From positions 1,975,274 through 2,039,273 of the forward strand of contig NZ_CP047047.1 in the NCBI RefSeq assembly GCF_030408575.1: a stretch of DNA of 64,000 nucleotides, given 5' to 3'. Under the pieces are notes generated by a model, which was not told where the DNA came from, searched no databases, and saw only the letters and a program-made list of their open reading frames with translations. The DNA comes from Corynebacterium auris (lineage in GTDB: Bacteria > Actinomycetota > Actinomycetes > Mycobacteriales > Mycobacteriaceae). The position numbers were made by a program, and so were the translations under genes. Every line of letters starts with the position of its first letter. Position 1 is the first letter of the stretch. This document shows positions 25,577 to 37,613 of the stretch, one piece after another.

Positions 25577-26893
25577 ATGCTGACACGAACCTGCCTCGCT
25601 GTCCTCACCGGGGCCGCCGCGATCGCCCTGAGTCTCGCCCCAGCGCACGCGCAGCCGCTTATCGACGGCCTGCGCCACGCCCAGTCCACCCCCGCCGGAA
25701 ACCCGCTGGCCGGCTACGACCCCTTTTACGACGACCCGGTCACCAACCTCGGCGCCCCCGGCACCCTGCTACGCACCCAGCCCGCGCCGCACCTGCTCAA
25801 CATCCTCGGCCCCGACTTCCCGGGCTACGCGGAAAAGATCCTCTACACCTCCACCACCGTCCACGGCGAGCCGGTAGCCACCTCAGGCTTTGTTATCCAG
25901 CCCGCGACCCCGTGGCAGGGTCCCGGCCCGACCCCCACGGTCGTCTTCGCCCCCGGCACCCGCGGCTCCGGCGACGCCTGCGCCCCCTCCCGCGGACCGT
26001 GGCTGACAGGCCAGATCGACGTCGCCGGGCCGTCGGTGGGCGTCAACTACGAGCTGGCCAGCTACCACGCGGCCGCCCTCATGGGCGCGCGGGTCGTCGT
26101 CGTAGACTACATCGGGCTGGGCACCCCCGGCGCCCACACCTACGTGCTCCACGACGAGGAGGGCCACGCCGTCCTCGACGCCGCCCGCGCCGTCGTCCCC
26201 GCCGGCGACCCCGTCGCTTTCTACGGCTACTCGCAGGGCGGCGGGGCCGCCGCGGCCGCCGCCGAGCTGCACCCCATCTACGCCCCCGAGCTCAACCTGC
26301 GCGGCACCTTCGCCGGCGCCCCACCCGCCGACCTCTTCGCCACCATGGAGGGCGTGGACAATTCCGCCATCGTCGCCGTCCTCGGCTACGCCCTGGCCGG
26401 CTGGCAGGAGCGCTACCCCGAACTGCGCGACATCGTCGAGCCCTACCTGAACCAGCGCGGCCGCGCCTTCCTCGCCGACACCGCAGACTCCTGCATCGTC
26501 GACGGCGCGCTGCGCTGGGGCATGACGGACACGCGCGCCTTGAGCTCCACCGGGGAGTCGCTCGGAGAGATCGCCGCCCGCGAGCCGGAGGTGAAAGAGA
26601 TCTTCGCAGCACAGAACCTGGGCAGACGCTCCCCCACCACCCCGATCCTCGTGAGCACGGGCGGCAGCGATGACCTCGTCCCCAGCCCACAGGCCATCCA
26701 GCTGGCCCGGGACTACTGCGCCGCCGGGGCCCCCGCCGCCCTGCTCAACGAAAATATCCCCGCCCTAACCCCCGGCCTCAAGATCGGCCTCAACCACGCC
26801 GTGGGCATCTTCACCCAGGCGCTGCCCTCCTTCCAGTGGATCAACGACCGCTTCCACGGCGCCCCGGCAGCCTCCAACTGCGGCCAGTTTTAA
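25577..26893 (+). CDS. Secreted triacylglycerol lipase (LIP family)
   Basis: 438 residues. The Sec signal peptide ends APAHA (residue 25). The alpha/beta-hydrolase fold matches secretory lipases: VVFAPGTRG oxyanion region near 122-130, nucleophile FYGYSQGGGA (Ser 219), and a late GLNHAVG that carries the catalytic His. Cys pairs in SGDACAPS and DYCAAG may form disulfides. Corynebacteria and mycobacteria encode several such enzymes that act on lipids at the cell surface. The start follows directly on the long AT-rich region; no strong ribosome binding site was seen. A bidirectional terminator follows. Confidence 0.88.
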   Translation: MLTRTCLAVLTGAAAIALSLAPAHAQPLIDGLRHAQSTPAGNPLAGYDPFYDDPVTNLGAPGTLLRTQPAPHLLNILGPDFPGYAEKILYTSTTVHGEPVATSGFVIQPATPWQGPGPTPTVVFAPGTRGSGDACAPSRGPWLTGQIDVAGPSVGVNYELASYHAAALMGARVVVVDYIGLGTPGAHTYVLHDEEGHAVLDAARAVVPAGDPVAFYGYSQGGGAAAAAAELHPIYAPELNLRGTFAGAPPADLFATMEGVDNSAIVAVLGYALAGWQERYPELRDIVEPYLNQRGRAFLADTADSCIVDGALRWGMTDTRALSSTGESLGEIAAREPEVKEIFAAQNLGRRSPTTPILVSTGGSDDLVPSPQAIQLARDYCAAGAPAALLNENIPALTPGLKIGLNHAVGIFTQALPSFQWINDRFHGAPAASNCGQF

Positions 26894-26915
26894 ACCACTT
26901 TCCCCGCACACACCA

Positions 26916-26942
26916 AAGCCCCAGCCGGTTGAGCTGGGGCTT
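26916..26942. terminator. Bidirectional terminator
   Basis: AAGCCCCAGC pairs perfectly with GCTGGGGCTT around a 7-base loop, between the convergent lipase and clpC genes; a T-rich stretch follows on the plus side. Confidence 0.85.
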
Positions 26943-26957
26943 GGTTCTTCGGGGGCC

Positions 26958-29708
<2,751 letters not shown>

Positions 29709-29848
29709 GTGGCTGCCCTCTCTCCAGAAATGACGTTCGCAAAAAGTTGCCATCCACCATAACGCCCACGGCGGACATCCCTTCCCGCCTTGCCGCGGCG
29801 CTGCCCGCACCCCAGCACGTCAGCGCAGGTCAGAGCGCATGTTCACCG

Positions 29849-31108
29849 CTAGCGAACAGTATTCATCCGCCGGCGCAGCTGGGACACGGCCCACACAAGA
29901 CCGACAATGACAACGAGCACCCAGCCCAGCGTGGGGGCGAAGCTGTCGGGCCAGTCACCCAGCGGGCCGTCGAGGAACAACCCGGCCAGGCCGCCGTGCG
30001 CCAGCAGAAGCGCCACCCACATTCCCACCCAGTGCATGGGGGTGGCGCGGCGCAGCACCGTCATGGCGAGGGGGATGAGCCAGATTGTGTAGTAGCCCTG
30101 CAGCAAGCCCCCGGCGAGGAACACCCCGGAAAAGAGCACGGCGAGCATGGTGAAAGACCACACCACCGGGTCCGCCCTCCGCTGTGGGAGCAGCGCCACG
30201 ACGGCCGCGGCCACCAGCGCGAGCAGGGCGGCGATCACGGCCGTCTGCCCCGCGCCGCCCACGCCGAGCTCGCCGAGCACCGCCCCGAGCGCCCCGTTGT
30301 CGTAGCTGCGGGGCTCGGCGAGGTACGGCACAAGGCGTTCCACGTACCACTGGGCGTTGACTGTCGTCGCCCAGCCGATGCCGAAGAACGCGGCGTAGGC
30401 CGCGACCCCTACGATGAGCACCGGCCACTGCCAGAGCAGGAAGGGCACCGCGAACAGCACCACGAACTGCGGTTTCAGCGTCACCGCGTAGGCCGCCAGC
30501 AGCCCGGCGAGGTAGGTCTCGGGGCGCGCAAACTGGCGGTGGTGCCTGCTCCCGCTTGTCTCGAGCACCAGGCACGCCCAGACGAAAACCACCATGACCA
30601 GCAAGAGCAGGCCATTGATGTTGGTGTAGGTCAGCGTCGAGGCGACCGGCTCCGCCGAATTGAAAAACACCCCCACCGTCGCCAGCGTCAGCGGCAGCAC
30701 CCACGGCCCGGCGGTCAGGCGGGCCACGATCCACAGCGCCGCGACGATGGCCAGGGCGTTCGCGGCGATCATGGCCACGCGGGCGATGTCGAAGGTCCCC
30801 AGCAGCGCCAGCGGGGCCAGCACGACGTTGCCCCCCGGCGAGTACAGGTAGTGCGGGTCGCGCGTGCTGTAGTCCTCGTTGTATACCGGCACCCCGCTGA
30901 CGTAGCGCTGCACGGCGTCCCAGATGGGGCGAAAGTCGGTGCCGTCGTTCGACAGCGGGGCGATCACGCACGCCCGCAGAACGCCGACGGCGGCGACGAA
31001 CCAGAGGGCGCACATCGCTAATCGACGCACCCGCGCCCCCGTCAGGGGAAGAGAACCGCCCACCGCCGCGGCGGTGGCAGAAAGAAGGCGAGCGCGTGCG
31101 TTGTGCAT
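29849..31108 (-). CDS. GT87-family (DUF2029) polyprenyl-phosphate-dependent glycosyltransferase
   Basis: 419 residues, multi-spanning membrane protein with about ten or eleven hydrophobic helices. The first extracytoplasmic loop carries NDGTDFRPIWDAV with the conserved acidic residue of GT-C enzymes and NEDYSTRDPHYLYSPGG. This resembles the AftC arabinofuranosyltransferase and PimE mannosyltransferase group that build arabinogalactan, lipoarabinomannan or phosphatidylinositol mannosides. AftC-like is my best guess; acceptor and donor cannot be fixed from sequence. The N-terminal 25 residues are basic. The IclR gene ends 10 bp upstream on the same strand. Confidence 0.8.
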   Translation of the reverse strand: MHNARARLLSATAAAVGGSLPLTGARVRRLAMCALWFVAAVGVLRACVIAPLSNDGTDFRPIWDAVQRYVSGVPVYNEDYSTRDPHYLYSPGGNVVLAPLALLGTFDIARVAMIAANALAIVAALWIVARLTAGPWVLPLTLATVGVFFNSAEPVASTLTYTNINGLLLLVMVVFVWACLVLETSGSRHHRQFARPETYLAGLLAAYAVTLKPQFVVLFAVPFLLWQWPVLIVGVAAYAAFFGIGWATTVNAQWYVERLVPYLAEPRSYDNGALGAVLGELGVGGAGQTAVIAALLALVAAAVVALLPQRRADPVVWSFTMLAVLFSGVFLAGGLLQGYYTIWLIPLAMTVLRRATPMHWVGMWVALLLAHGGLAGLFLDGPLGDWPDSFAPTLGWVLVVIVGLVWAVSQLRRRMNTVR

Positions 31109-31118
31109 GCGCGCTAGG

Positions 31119-31880
31119 TTATCGGACCAGCCCGATGACATCGACAAGCTGCTCCGCGCACTCGAGCATGGCCGGGGCAAGCGCGCTGCGTTTGGCGTCG
31201 TCAAGCAAGCTCTCGACCCCCGAGATGGTGACCGCGAAGCGGGGCTCCGGGCCCGGTACGACGCACGCCATGCCGGCGACCCCGTGGACCCAGCCGCTGC
31301 CCCCGCACCAGCCGGCGGAGTCCATCTGGCCGAGCAGGTCGCGGATGCTCGCCGTGTGCTGCTCGGGGGTGGCGTCGAGGAAGGGCGGCGGGCTGGCGTA
31401 GATGGTGGCGATCTCATTGTCCTGGCGCGTGCGCGACAGCGTAGACAGCAGGGCGACGCCGGCGAAGGACTCGCCGAAGCGCTTGTACTCGCCGACCTCG
31501 ACGTTGAAGATGCGGATCGGGGTGTCCCCGTCGGCGCGCAGCAGGTAGTAGCAGCGGCCGAAGCTCATCACGGTGACGTAGACGGAAAAGCTCGACACGT
31601 CCGCCAGCTGCTGGGCCGGGCGGCGCAGGCGGGAGACGTCGGGAAACTCCATGGGCGCATGCGCCGCCAACGTGCGCGCACCGGGGCCGAGCACCCACAC
31701 TTTCCCGGAGCGGGCGAGGATGCCCACGGACTCGAGGTCGGTGACCAGCCTGTGCACCGTGGTGCGGGGCAGGCCCGTCGCCGCGGCGCAGCCCGCAACG
31801 CTCATCCCGGTGGGCAGAGAGGCGAGGACCTCCTGCACGATCATGCGGCTGCGCTCCAGCACTCCCACTGCTTTGTCCAT
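31119..31880 (-). CDS. IclR-family transcriptional regulator
   Basis: 253 residues. An N-terminal winged helix-turn-helix (MSVAGCAAATGLPRTTVHRLVTDLE) is followed by the IclR effector-binding domain with ESFAGVALLS and WVHGVAGMACVVPG. It is divergent from a hydrolase/monooxygenase pair and probably controls it through sites in the 215-bp gap, where several repeats resemble IclR operators. Family members respond to small aromatic or ketone-derived ligands; the ligand here is unknown. Confidence 0.9.
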   Translation of the reverse strand: MDKAVGVLERSRMIVQEVLASLPTGMSVAGCAAATGLPRTTVHRLVTDLESVGILARSGKVWVLGPGARTLAAHAPMEFPDVSRLRRPAQQLADVSSFSVYVTVMSFGRCYYLLRADGDTPIRIFNVEVGEYKRFGESFAGVALLSTLSRTRQDNEIATIYASPPPFLDATPEQHTASIRDLLGQMDSAGWCGGSGWVHGVAGMACVVPGPEPRFAVTISGVESLLDDAKRSALAPAMLECAEQLVDVIGLVR

Positions 31881-31984
31881 TCTTCGGTCAGCCCCGTTTC
31901 ACACAATTCTGGCCCTATCGGCCCACATTGACTAGATTCAACCCGCGAGGGAGATGTGAGTCACATCCAGCCCCCTCTATGCGA

Positions 31985-31998
31985 TGGAACGTATTCCA
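31985..31998. promoter_or_regulatory. IclR-type operator candidate
   Basis: TGGAACGTATTCCA has TGGAA/TTCCA arms like the E. coli IclR consensus (TGGAAATNATTTCCA), about 105 bp upstream of the divergent regulator start and 98 bp before the hydrolase start. Confidence 0.5.
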
Positions 31999-32020
31999 CT
32001 ATTCGGACATTATTGCACTC

Positions 32021-32041
32021 TTGCCGTACCGCGCACGGCAA
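32021..32041. promoter_or_regulatory. Inverted repeat in IclR-hydrolase intergenic region
   Basis: TTGCCGT and ACGGCAA are 7-base arms separated by seven bases. It adjoins two direct repeats and is a second candidate operator. Confidence 0.4.
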
Positions 32042-32075
32042 TGCCGCGCAGTTCAGCATTGCCGCGCAGTTCAGC
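32042..32075. repeat. Two 16-bp direct repeats with 18-bp period
   Basis: TGCCGCGCAGTTCAGC occurs exactly at 32042-32057 and 32060-32075, about 20 bp before the hydrolase start and just before its AAGGAGG ribosome binding site. Period and position suit a regulator binding one face of the helix or an RNA element; it may also be a simple duplication. Confidence 0.55.
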
Positions 32076-32095
32076 TGAGACGCCAAGGAGGCATC

Positions 32096-32944
32096 ATGGC
32101 ACTTCCCGAGACAACTTCAACGAGCACCGTGGACGTCGACGGCGTCCAGGTGACGCTCCACGACACGGTGGACCCCCGCGACGGCGAGCGCCCCCTGGTT
32201 CTCGTCCACGGCACCGGTGGCACCGCCGCCAGCCACTTCGGGCAGATCATCCCCCACCTGTCCAGGCAGCGCCGCGTCATCGCCGCAGACTGGGCCGACA
32301 CCCCCGGCGAGAAGCTCGAGCTCGACGAGCTGGTGCGCCAGGTCGTGGCCACGACCAACGAGGCCATCGGCCCGGACGCCGAGTTCGACATCGCCGGCTT
32401 CTCCCTCGGCGCCGTGGTGGCCGTCGCCGTCGCCGCCGCCGAGAAGGGCCGCGTGAAAAACCTCATCCCGGTGGCGGGCTGGGCCGCCACCGACAACCAG
32501 CAGCGACTGCGCAACGGCGTGTGGCGGACCCTCTACGAGGAAAACCCCGCCACCGTGCGCCGCTTCATGGGCCTGTGCGCCTTTTCCCCCGTCTACGTGG
32601 CCAAGACCGACGCCGAGGAGTTCTCCGCCGGGGTCGAAGCGCTGACTGTCGACGCCTTCGTGGCCAAGCAGATGGACCTCAACGCGCGCGTGGACATCCG
32701 CGAGGCGGCGGAGACGGTCACCGCAACCACGCTCATCATCGCCAACCACGACGACTTCATGGTCCCGCGCCACCACTCCCAGCAACTCTTCGGCCTCATC
32801 GAGGACTCGCGCTACACCGAGGTCACCTCCGGGCACATGGTCGTGCTCGAGCGCCCGGCCGAGGTCGTCCAGCTCATCGACCTGTTCCTCCGCGAGCCGC
32901 AGCGCTACCCCGCCGGCACCGTCGTTCCCGAAACGGAAGGCTAA
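32096..32944 (+). CDS. Alpha/beta-fold hydrolase, probable esterase
   Basis: 282 residues from ATG 32096 with a strong AAGGAGG ribosome binding site. LVLVHGTGGTAAS gives the oxyanion region, IAGFSLGAVV the nucleophile (Ser 103), NHDDFMVPRHH the acidic residue region, and TSGHMVVLERP the His. No signal peptide. It is followed seven bases later by a Baeyer-Villiger-type monooxygenase gene; such pairs turn a ketone into an ester or lactone and then hydrolyse it. This joint role is inference from the pairing. Confidence 0.88.
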   Translation: MALPETTSTSTVDVDGVQVTLHDTVDPRDGERPLVLVHGTGGTAASHFGQIIPHLSRQRRVIAADWADTPGEKLELDELVRQVVATTNEAIGPDAEFDIAGFSLGAVVAVAVAAAEKGRVKNLIPVAGWAATDNQQRLRNGVWRTLYEENPATVRRFMGLCAFSPVYVAKTDAEEFSAGVEALTVDAFVAKQMDLNARVDIREAAETVTATTLIIANHDDFMVPRHHSQQLFGLIEDSRYTEVTSGHMVVLERPAEVVQLIDLFLREPQRYPAGTVVPETEG

Positions 32945-32951
32945 ACCCACC

Positions 32952-34487
32952 ATGACTACTGCAACCGACACCTTTACCCCGAACCCCTACCTGGTCCGCG
33001 AGACCGTCCGCGAGGAGCAGACCCCGCCCACCGGCAACGAGGCGCGCGTCCTCGTCGTCGGCGCCGGCTTCTCGGGCGTCGCCATGTCCGCGATGCTCAA
33101 GGCCCGCGGCTTCCACGACTTCCTCATCATCGACCGCGAGGCCGGTTTCGGCGGCTGCTGGCTGACCAACCTCTACCCCGGCGTCGCCTGCGACCTGCCC
33201 AGCCACATCTACTCTCTGGGCTTCCGCCCCAACCCGGACTGGTCCCACGCCTACAGCCCCGGCGCCGAGATCCTGGAATACCTGCAGGACACCGCCAACC
33301 AGGAGGGCCTAAAACAGCACTTCCGCGGGAACACGGACATGGAGTCCGCGCGTTTCGACGGCTCCCAGTGGATCGTGGAGACCAACAACGGCACCTACCG
33401 CTGCACCTTCCTGGTCACCGCCACAGGCCACCTCGTCGATCCCCAGGTGCCCAGCATCGAGGGCGTGGACACCTTCACCGGCGAGATCCTCCACTCCGCG
33501 AAGTGGGACGACTCCGTCGACCTTGCCGGCAAGCGCGTCGCCGTCATCGGCACCGGCGCCTCCGCCATCCAGGTCGCCCCCGAGGTGGCCAAGGTGGCCT
33601 CCGAGGTGACCGTCTTCCAGCGCACCCCGGCCTGGATCATGCCGAAGAACAACCGCGAGTTCACCGAGGCCGAAAAGCGCACGTTGCGCCGCTCCCCCGA
33701 GGCGCTGCGCCGCGAGCGCGACTCCCTGTTCTGGGACGCCGAGGCCGGCTACGCCATCATGCGCCAGGACCCCGACATGATTAAGGCCGCCACCGCCGAG
33801 ATGGACAAGCACCGCAGCACCGTCACCGACCCCGAGACCCGCGAGGCACTGACCCCCGACTACAACGTCGGCTGCAAGCGCATCCTCTTCAGCGACGACT
33901 TCTACCCCGCGATGAACCTGGAGCACGTCACGCTCGAGCCCTCCGCGCTCGCCTCCGTCGACGGTAACACGCTCACCAGCGCGGACGGGCGCAGCTACGA
34001 GGTCGACGTCATCGTCTTCTGCACCGGGTTCGACGTCTCCGAGCCGCTGTACGCCCGCCGCGTCACCGGCACCGACGGGCGCACCCTCTCCGAGGTGTGG
34101 GGCGACGGCGGGGTGCCCACCCTGACCATGCACGAGCAGGGCTTTCCCAACCTTATCGCGCTCAACGCGCGCAACACCGGGCTGGGGCACAACACGATTA
34201 TCTACGTCATCGAGTCGCAAAGCGCCAACGCCGCCGACCTGCTCACCTGGGCCGTCAACAACAACGTGGCCACTATCGACGTCACCGACGCCGCCCAGGA
34301 AGAGTGGAACCGGCAGCTCAAGGAGATCACCGAGGGCACCGTCTGGGTCGATGGCGGCGGCTGCGGGGCCTGGTACCTCGACCGCCGCACCGGCACGCTC
34401 ACGGCGCTGTGGCCCGGGCTGTCCTACGACTTCCGCTCGCGCGTGGAGCCGTTTAACCCGGAGCGCTTCGCGGTCACCTACGCCTAA
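32952..34487 (+). CDS. Flavin-containing Baeyer-Villiger-type monooxygenase
   Basis: 511 residues. The FAD Rossmann motif GAGFSG is at 37-42, the NADPH motif GTGASA at 200-205, and the BVMO fingerprint FTGEILHSAKWD at 175-186 matches FxGxxxHxxxWD between them. Uses NADPH and O2 to insert oxygen next to a ketone. The cyclohexanone/phenylacetone-type subgroup is likely; the substrate is unknown. Operon with the upstream hydrolase; the pair is probably controlled by the divergent IclR protein. No membrane segment. Confidence 0.92.
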   Translation: MTTATDTFTPNPYLVRETVREEQTPPTGNEARVLVVGAGFSGVAMSAMLKARGFHDFLIIDREAGFGGCWLTNLYPGVACDLPSHIYSLGFRPNPDWSHAYSPGAEILEYLQDTANQEGLKQHFRGNTDMESARFDGSQWIVETNNGTYRCTFLVTATGHLVDPQVPSIEGVDTFTGEILHSAKWDDSVDLAGKRVAVIGTGASAIQVAPEVAKVASEVTVFQRTPAWIMPKNNREFTEAEKRTLRRSPEALRRERDSLFWDAEAGYAIMRQDPDMIKAATAEMDKHRSTVTDPETREALTPDYNVGCKRILFSDDFYPAMNLEHVTLEPSALASVDGNTLTSADGRSYEVDVIVFCTGFDVSEPLYARRVTGTDGRTLSEVWGDGGVPTLTMHEQGFPNLIALNARNTGLGHNTIIYVIESQSANAADLLTWAVNNNVATIDVTDAAQEEWNRQLKEITEGTVWVDGGGCGAWYLDRRTGTLTALWPGLSYDFRSRVEPFNPERFAVTYA

Positions 34488-34506
34488 ACGCGTTACACCG
34501 GCCTGC

Positions 34507-36060
34507 TCAGGCCTCCGGGCGAACCATCGGGAACAGCACCGTCTCCCGGATGCCCAGGCCGGTCAGGGCCATGAGCAGGCGGTCGATGCCCATGCCCGTG
34601 CCCGCCGTCGGGGGCATGCCCTGCTCCATCGCGGCGAGGAAGTCCTCGTCGAGCACCATCGCCTCGTCGTCGCCGTGCGCGGCCAGGCGGGCCTGGTCCT
34701 CGAAGCGGGCGCGCTGGATCACCGGGTCGACCAGCTCCGAATAGCCGGTGGCCAGCTCGAAACCGCGCACGTAGAGGTCCCACTTCTCGGTCACACCCGG
34801 CTTGTCGCGGTGGTCGCGCGTGAGCGGGGACGTCTCGACCGGGAAGTTGGTGACGAAGGTCGGGGCGTAGAGCTGGTCGGAGCAGAGGTGCTCCCAGATC
34901 TCCTCCACCAGCTTGCCGTGCAGCCAGCCCGCGTTGACCGGCACCTTCAGGCCAATCACCTCGGCGATCGCCGTGAGCTCCTCCACGGAGGACTCGACAG
35001 TCACCTCCGGCTGGCCCGGATACTTGCGCTGCAGTGCCTCGTTGAGGGAGGGGTACATCTCCAACACCTGCCACTCGCCGCCGAGGTCGTAGGGGGTGCC
35101 GTCGGCAAGCGTGACCTGCGTGGAGCCGAAGACCTCGCGGGCGGTGAACTGGACCAGACCCTTGATCATCTCGGCGCAGTCCTTGTAGGTGCCCCACGCC
35201 TGGTAGGTCTCCAGCATCGTGAACTCCGGCGAGTGCGAGGAGTCGACGCCCTCGTTGCGAAAGTTGCGGTTGATCTCGAAAACGCGCTCGATGCCGCCGA
35301 CCACGCAGCGCTTCAGGTAGAGCTCGGGGGCGATGCGCAGGTAAAGGTCGATGTCAAGCGCGTTGGAGTGGGTGACGAAGGGCCGCGCCGCCGCGCCGCC
35401 GTGCAGGGTCTGGAGCATGGGCGTTTCCACCTCGACGAAGTCAAGGCCGGTCAGGTACTTGCGCACCGCCGCGATGACCTTAATGCGGGTCATGGCGTTC
35501 TCGCGGGCCTCCTGGCGCATGATGAGGTCCGTGTAGCGGTGGCGCACCCGCTGCTCCTCGTTCATGTCCGCGAACGCCACCGGCAGCGGGCGCAGCGCCT
35601 TGGCCGCCATGTGCCAGGACTGCGCCATGACCGACAGCTCGCCGCGGCGCGACGCGATGACGCGGCCGCGCACGGAGACGATGTCGCCCAGATCGACATC
35701 CTCCTTCCAGCTCGCCAGCGCCTCCTCTCCCACCTCGGCGAGGGAGAGCATGACCTGCAGCTGCGCACCGGCGCCCTCCTGCAGCGTGGCGAAGCAGAGC
35801 TTGCCCGTGTCGCGCTTGAACATCACGCGCCCGGCCACCGCCACGGTGTCCTGCGTCTCCTCCCCCGCCGCGAGCGCAACCGTGCCGTCGGGCGCCGTCT
35901 CGCCCTCGGCGACAACGGCGTAGCGGGCGCGGATCTCGCTCAGCGAGTCCGTCCGGTCGACGACGACCGGGTAGGCCTCACGGCCCGAGTCGATGAGCTT
36001 CTGGCGCTTCGCGCGGCGGAACTGTTGCTGCTCTGAAAGGTCCTGGGTAGTCACGCCCAC
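34507..36060 (-). CDS. lysS: Lysyl-tRNA synthetase (class II)
   Basis: 517 residues. An OB-fold anticodon domain (about 60-170, [18 protein letters not shown]) precedes the class II core with motif 2 [21 protein letters not shown] and motif 3 [15 protein letters not shown]. Charges tRNA-Lys. It lacks the large N-terminal membrane domain of mycobacterial LysX, so it is the housekeeping enzyme. GTG 36060 gives a short N terminus; an internal GTG two codons later is possible. Located in the conserved clpC-lysS-panC neighbourhood. Confidence 0.96.
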   Translation of the reverse strand: MGVTTQDLSEQQQFRRAKRQKLIDSGREAYPVVVDRTDSLSEIRARYAVVAEGETAPDGTVALAAGEETQDTVAVAGRVMFKRDTGKLCFATLQEGAGAQLQVMLSLAEVGEEALASWKEDVDLGDIVSVRGRVIASRRGELSVMAQSWHMAAKALRPLPVAFADMNEEQRVRHRYTDLIMRQEARENAMTRIKVIAAVRKYLTGLDFVEVETPMLQTLHGGAAARPFVTHSNALDIDLYLRIAPELYLKRCVVGGIERVFEINRNFRNEGVDSSHSPEFTMLETYQAWGTYKDCAEMIKGLVQFTAREVFGSTQVTLADGTPYDLGGEWQVLEMYPSLNEALQRKYPGQPEVTVESSVEELTAIAEVIGLKVPVNAGWLHGKLVEEIWEHLCSDQLYAPTFVTNFPVETSPLTRDHRDKPGVTEKWDLYVRGFELATGYSELVDPVIQRARFEDQARLAAHGDDEAMVLDEDFLAAMEQGMPPTAGTGMGIDRLLMALTGLGIRETVLFPMVRPEA

Positions 36061-36121
36061 TTAGAGTAGTCGCTGCGCGCGGGGAGCAGGAACCGGGCGC
36101 GGGTAGGGCGCTAGAATGTGA

Positions 36122-36334
36122 GGCGCCTGTGCCCACGCTGCCGCGTACCCCGGCCCCGACGCCCTCGCGCTTCTTACCGGGCTCGTCGGCACGCCCGCGG
36201 GCAGCTCTACTTTCCCGCTTCCCGCACTCCCGGCCGCGCACAGCGCCGTCGGGCAGAGCCAGCTTGTCGACGCCATCAATCGCGCCCGCGCCGCCCACGG
36301 CCTCGCCGCCGTGGCCAGCTTCGCCCGCTTCTAG
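36122..36334 (+). pseudogene. Possible 3' remnant of a degraded gene
   Basis: An open stretch between lysS and the kinase-like gene, reading GPDALALLTGLVG then SQLVDAINRARAAHGLAAV before a TAG at 36332. It has balanced amino acid content and core-like codon use, unlike shadow frames, but no start codon: the in-frame upstream codon is TGA at 36119. A TAGAAT -10-like hexamer precedes it. A decayed exported-protein gene is one reading; chance cannot be excluded. Confidence 0.3.
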
Positions 36335-36338
36335 CCCG

Positions 36339-37490
36339 CTACCCGCACAGGGGCAGGTTGAGCCGCTCTTCCTCGGCGTTCTCGCCGTTGATGAGGACCC
36401 AGTACTCGGGCATATCGACGGGCGCCATCACGAAAGCCGGCGGATCGGCCTCCGGCACCCGGAAGGAATCGATCAGGCAGGTGCCGTCGCCAAGGGTGAC
36501 CGCTTGCTCCGGGCCGGGCAGCTGCGCGTCGCGCTCGACACCGGAGGGGAAGGCCGCCACGCTCACGCCGAGCTCCGCGTCAGCGCAGCGGATCTTCGCG
36601 GTCTGCCCAGGGTCCGGCTCGGCCGACTCGCACGGCAGGCCGTTCCACCCCCGGCCGCCCTCGCGCTCCGAGACGAGCGCCGGGTAGGCCTGCTGGATGT
36701 CGGCCTCCGTGCCCTCCCACTGCTCGCCGCGGCCGTTGTAGTACCACCACACGGCCGCCCCGGCCACCACCGCGAGGACCACGGCGGCCGCAATCCAGGG
36801 CCACGCCGAACCGCCGCGCCGCGCGCGGTGGCGCGCCCGCTTCTCCTCCTCAGCCGGCTCCCCGGCAAGCGCCCGCAGGTAGCCCACGCAGGTGCGGGAG
36901 GCGTTGACCACGGTGGCGTCGATAGGCGAGCCCGTGAGATCTGCCACGATGTCAACGAACGCGGCGCGGTTGCGCTGCGGGGACACCCCCGCGGAGTTGG
37001 GGGTGGGCCCCACCAACGACAGCTTCACCGGCGCCTGCGCCGCACCCGGCTGCGCGAGCAGATTCTCGAGCGTGATCGAGCGGGCGATAAACCCCGCCCA
37101 GCCCTTCTCGCCGTAGCTATCGATCGCCTCCGCGACCGGCCCGAGGAGCGTACGCACCTCGGCCGGGCTGAAATGCCCCTCCGCCGCGAAGTGCTCCCGT
37201 GCCATCGTGCGAAGCGGCACCCCCTCCGCGACGTCGCGGGCCACGTAGAGGCGCCCCTGGTCCGTCACCCCGCTCGCGCGCGGGGCGAACACTCCGGGCA
37301 GGTCCGCGCGCTTGAGGTCCTTCGCCGTGTAAGTGGCTTCCTTCGCCGCCGCGGGCGAGAGCGGGATGTTGAACACCTCGATTTCTGCCGGCCCGCTCGC
37401 CGTCCGCGCGGTGTACAGCGTAGACGTCTCCGTGCGGCCGGCTTCCTCGAGGCCGGTGTAGCCAGCGGCGGTCAGCGATTTGTCATCCAC
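36339..37490 (-). CDS. Degenerate protein-kinase-like membrane protein
   Basis: 383 residues. Residues 1-200 resemble a PknB-type fold (SLTAAGYTGLEEAG, YVARDVAEGVPLRTM, SPAEVRTLLGPVAEAIDSYG), but the VAIK lysine, HRD and DFG motifs are absent, so it cannot be an active kinase. A basic patch (EEKRARHRARRG) precedes one membrane segment (WPWIAAAVVLAVVAGAAVWWYY), followed by an extracellular domain with CESAEPDPG, IRCADAE and LPLCG cysteines. This resembles pseudokinase-linked receptors such as those scaffolding peptidoglycan or transport proteins in actinobacteria. A TAGGAT element about 40 bp upstream suggests its own promoter; it lies just after the phosphate cluster. Confidence 0.75.
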   Translation of the reverse strand: MDDKSLTAAGYTGLEEAGRTETSTLYTARTASGPAEIEVFNIPLSPAAAKEATYTAKDLKRADLPGVFAPRASGVTDQGRLYVARDVAEGVPLRTMAREHFAAEGHFSPAEVRTLLGPVAEAIDSYGEKGWAGFIARSITLENLLAQPGAAQAPVKLSLVGPTPNSAGVSPQRNRAAFVDIVADLTGSPIDATVVNASRTCVGYLRALAGEPAEEEKRARHRARRGGSAWPWIAAAVVLAVVAGAAVWWYYNGRGEQWEGTEADIQQAYPALVSEREGGRGWNGLPCESAEPDPGQTAKIRCADAELGVSVAAFPSGVERDAQLPGPEQAVTLGDGTCLIDSFRVPEADPPAFVMAPVDMPEYWVLINGENAEEERLNLPLCG

Positions 37491-37613
37491 GGGTGTACCT
37501 CTATTTCGGGGTCAGGCGGTTGGCACAGGTGCAGTAAATCCTATCGGAATGGCCGACGGGCCCGACCCCGATCTGCGACCGGAATCAGGCCCGTGGGCCG
37601 TTGCCGTTGTGGG

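Noticed and set aside
29763..29773. CGCCGTGGGCG as a ClgR operator for clpC
   Set aside because: Only the CGC and GCG halves match the known consensus; the flanking positions disagree.
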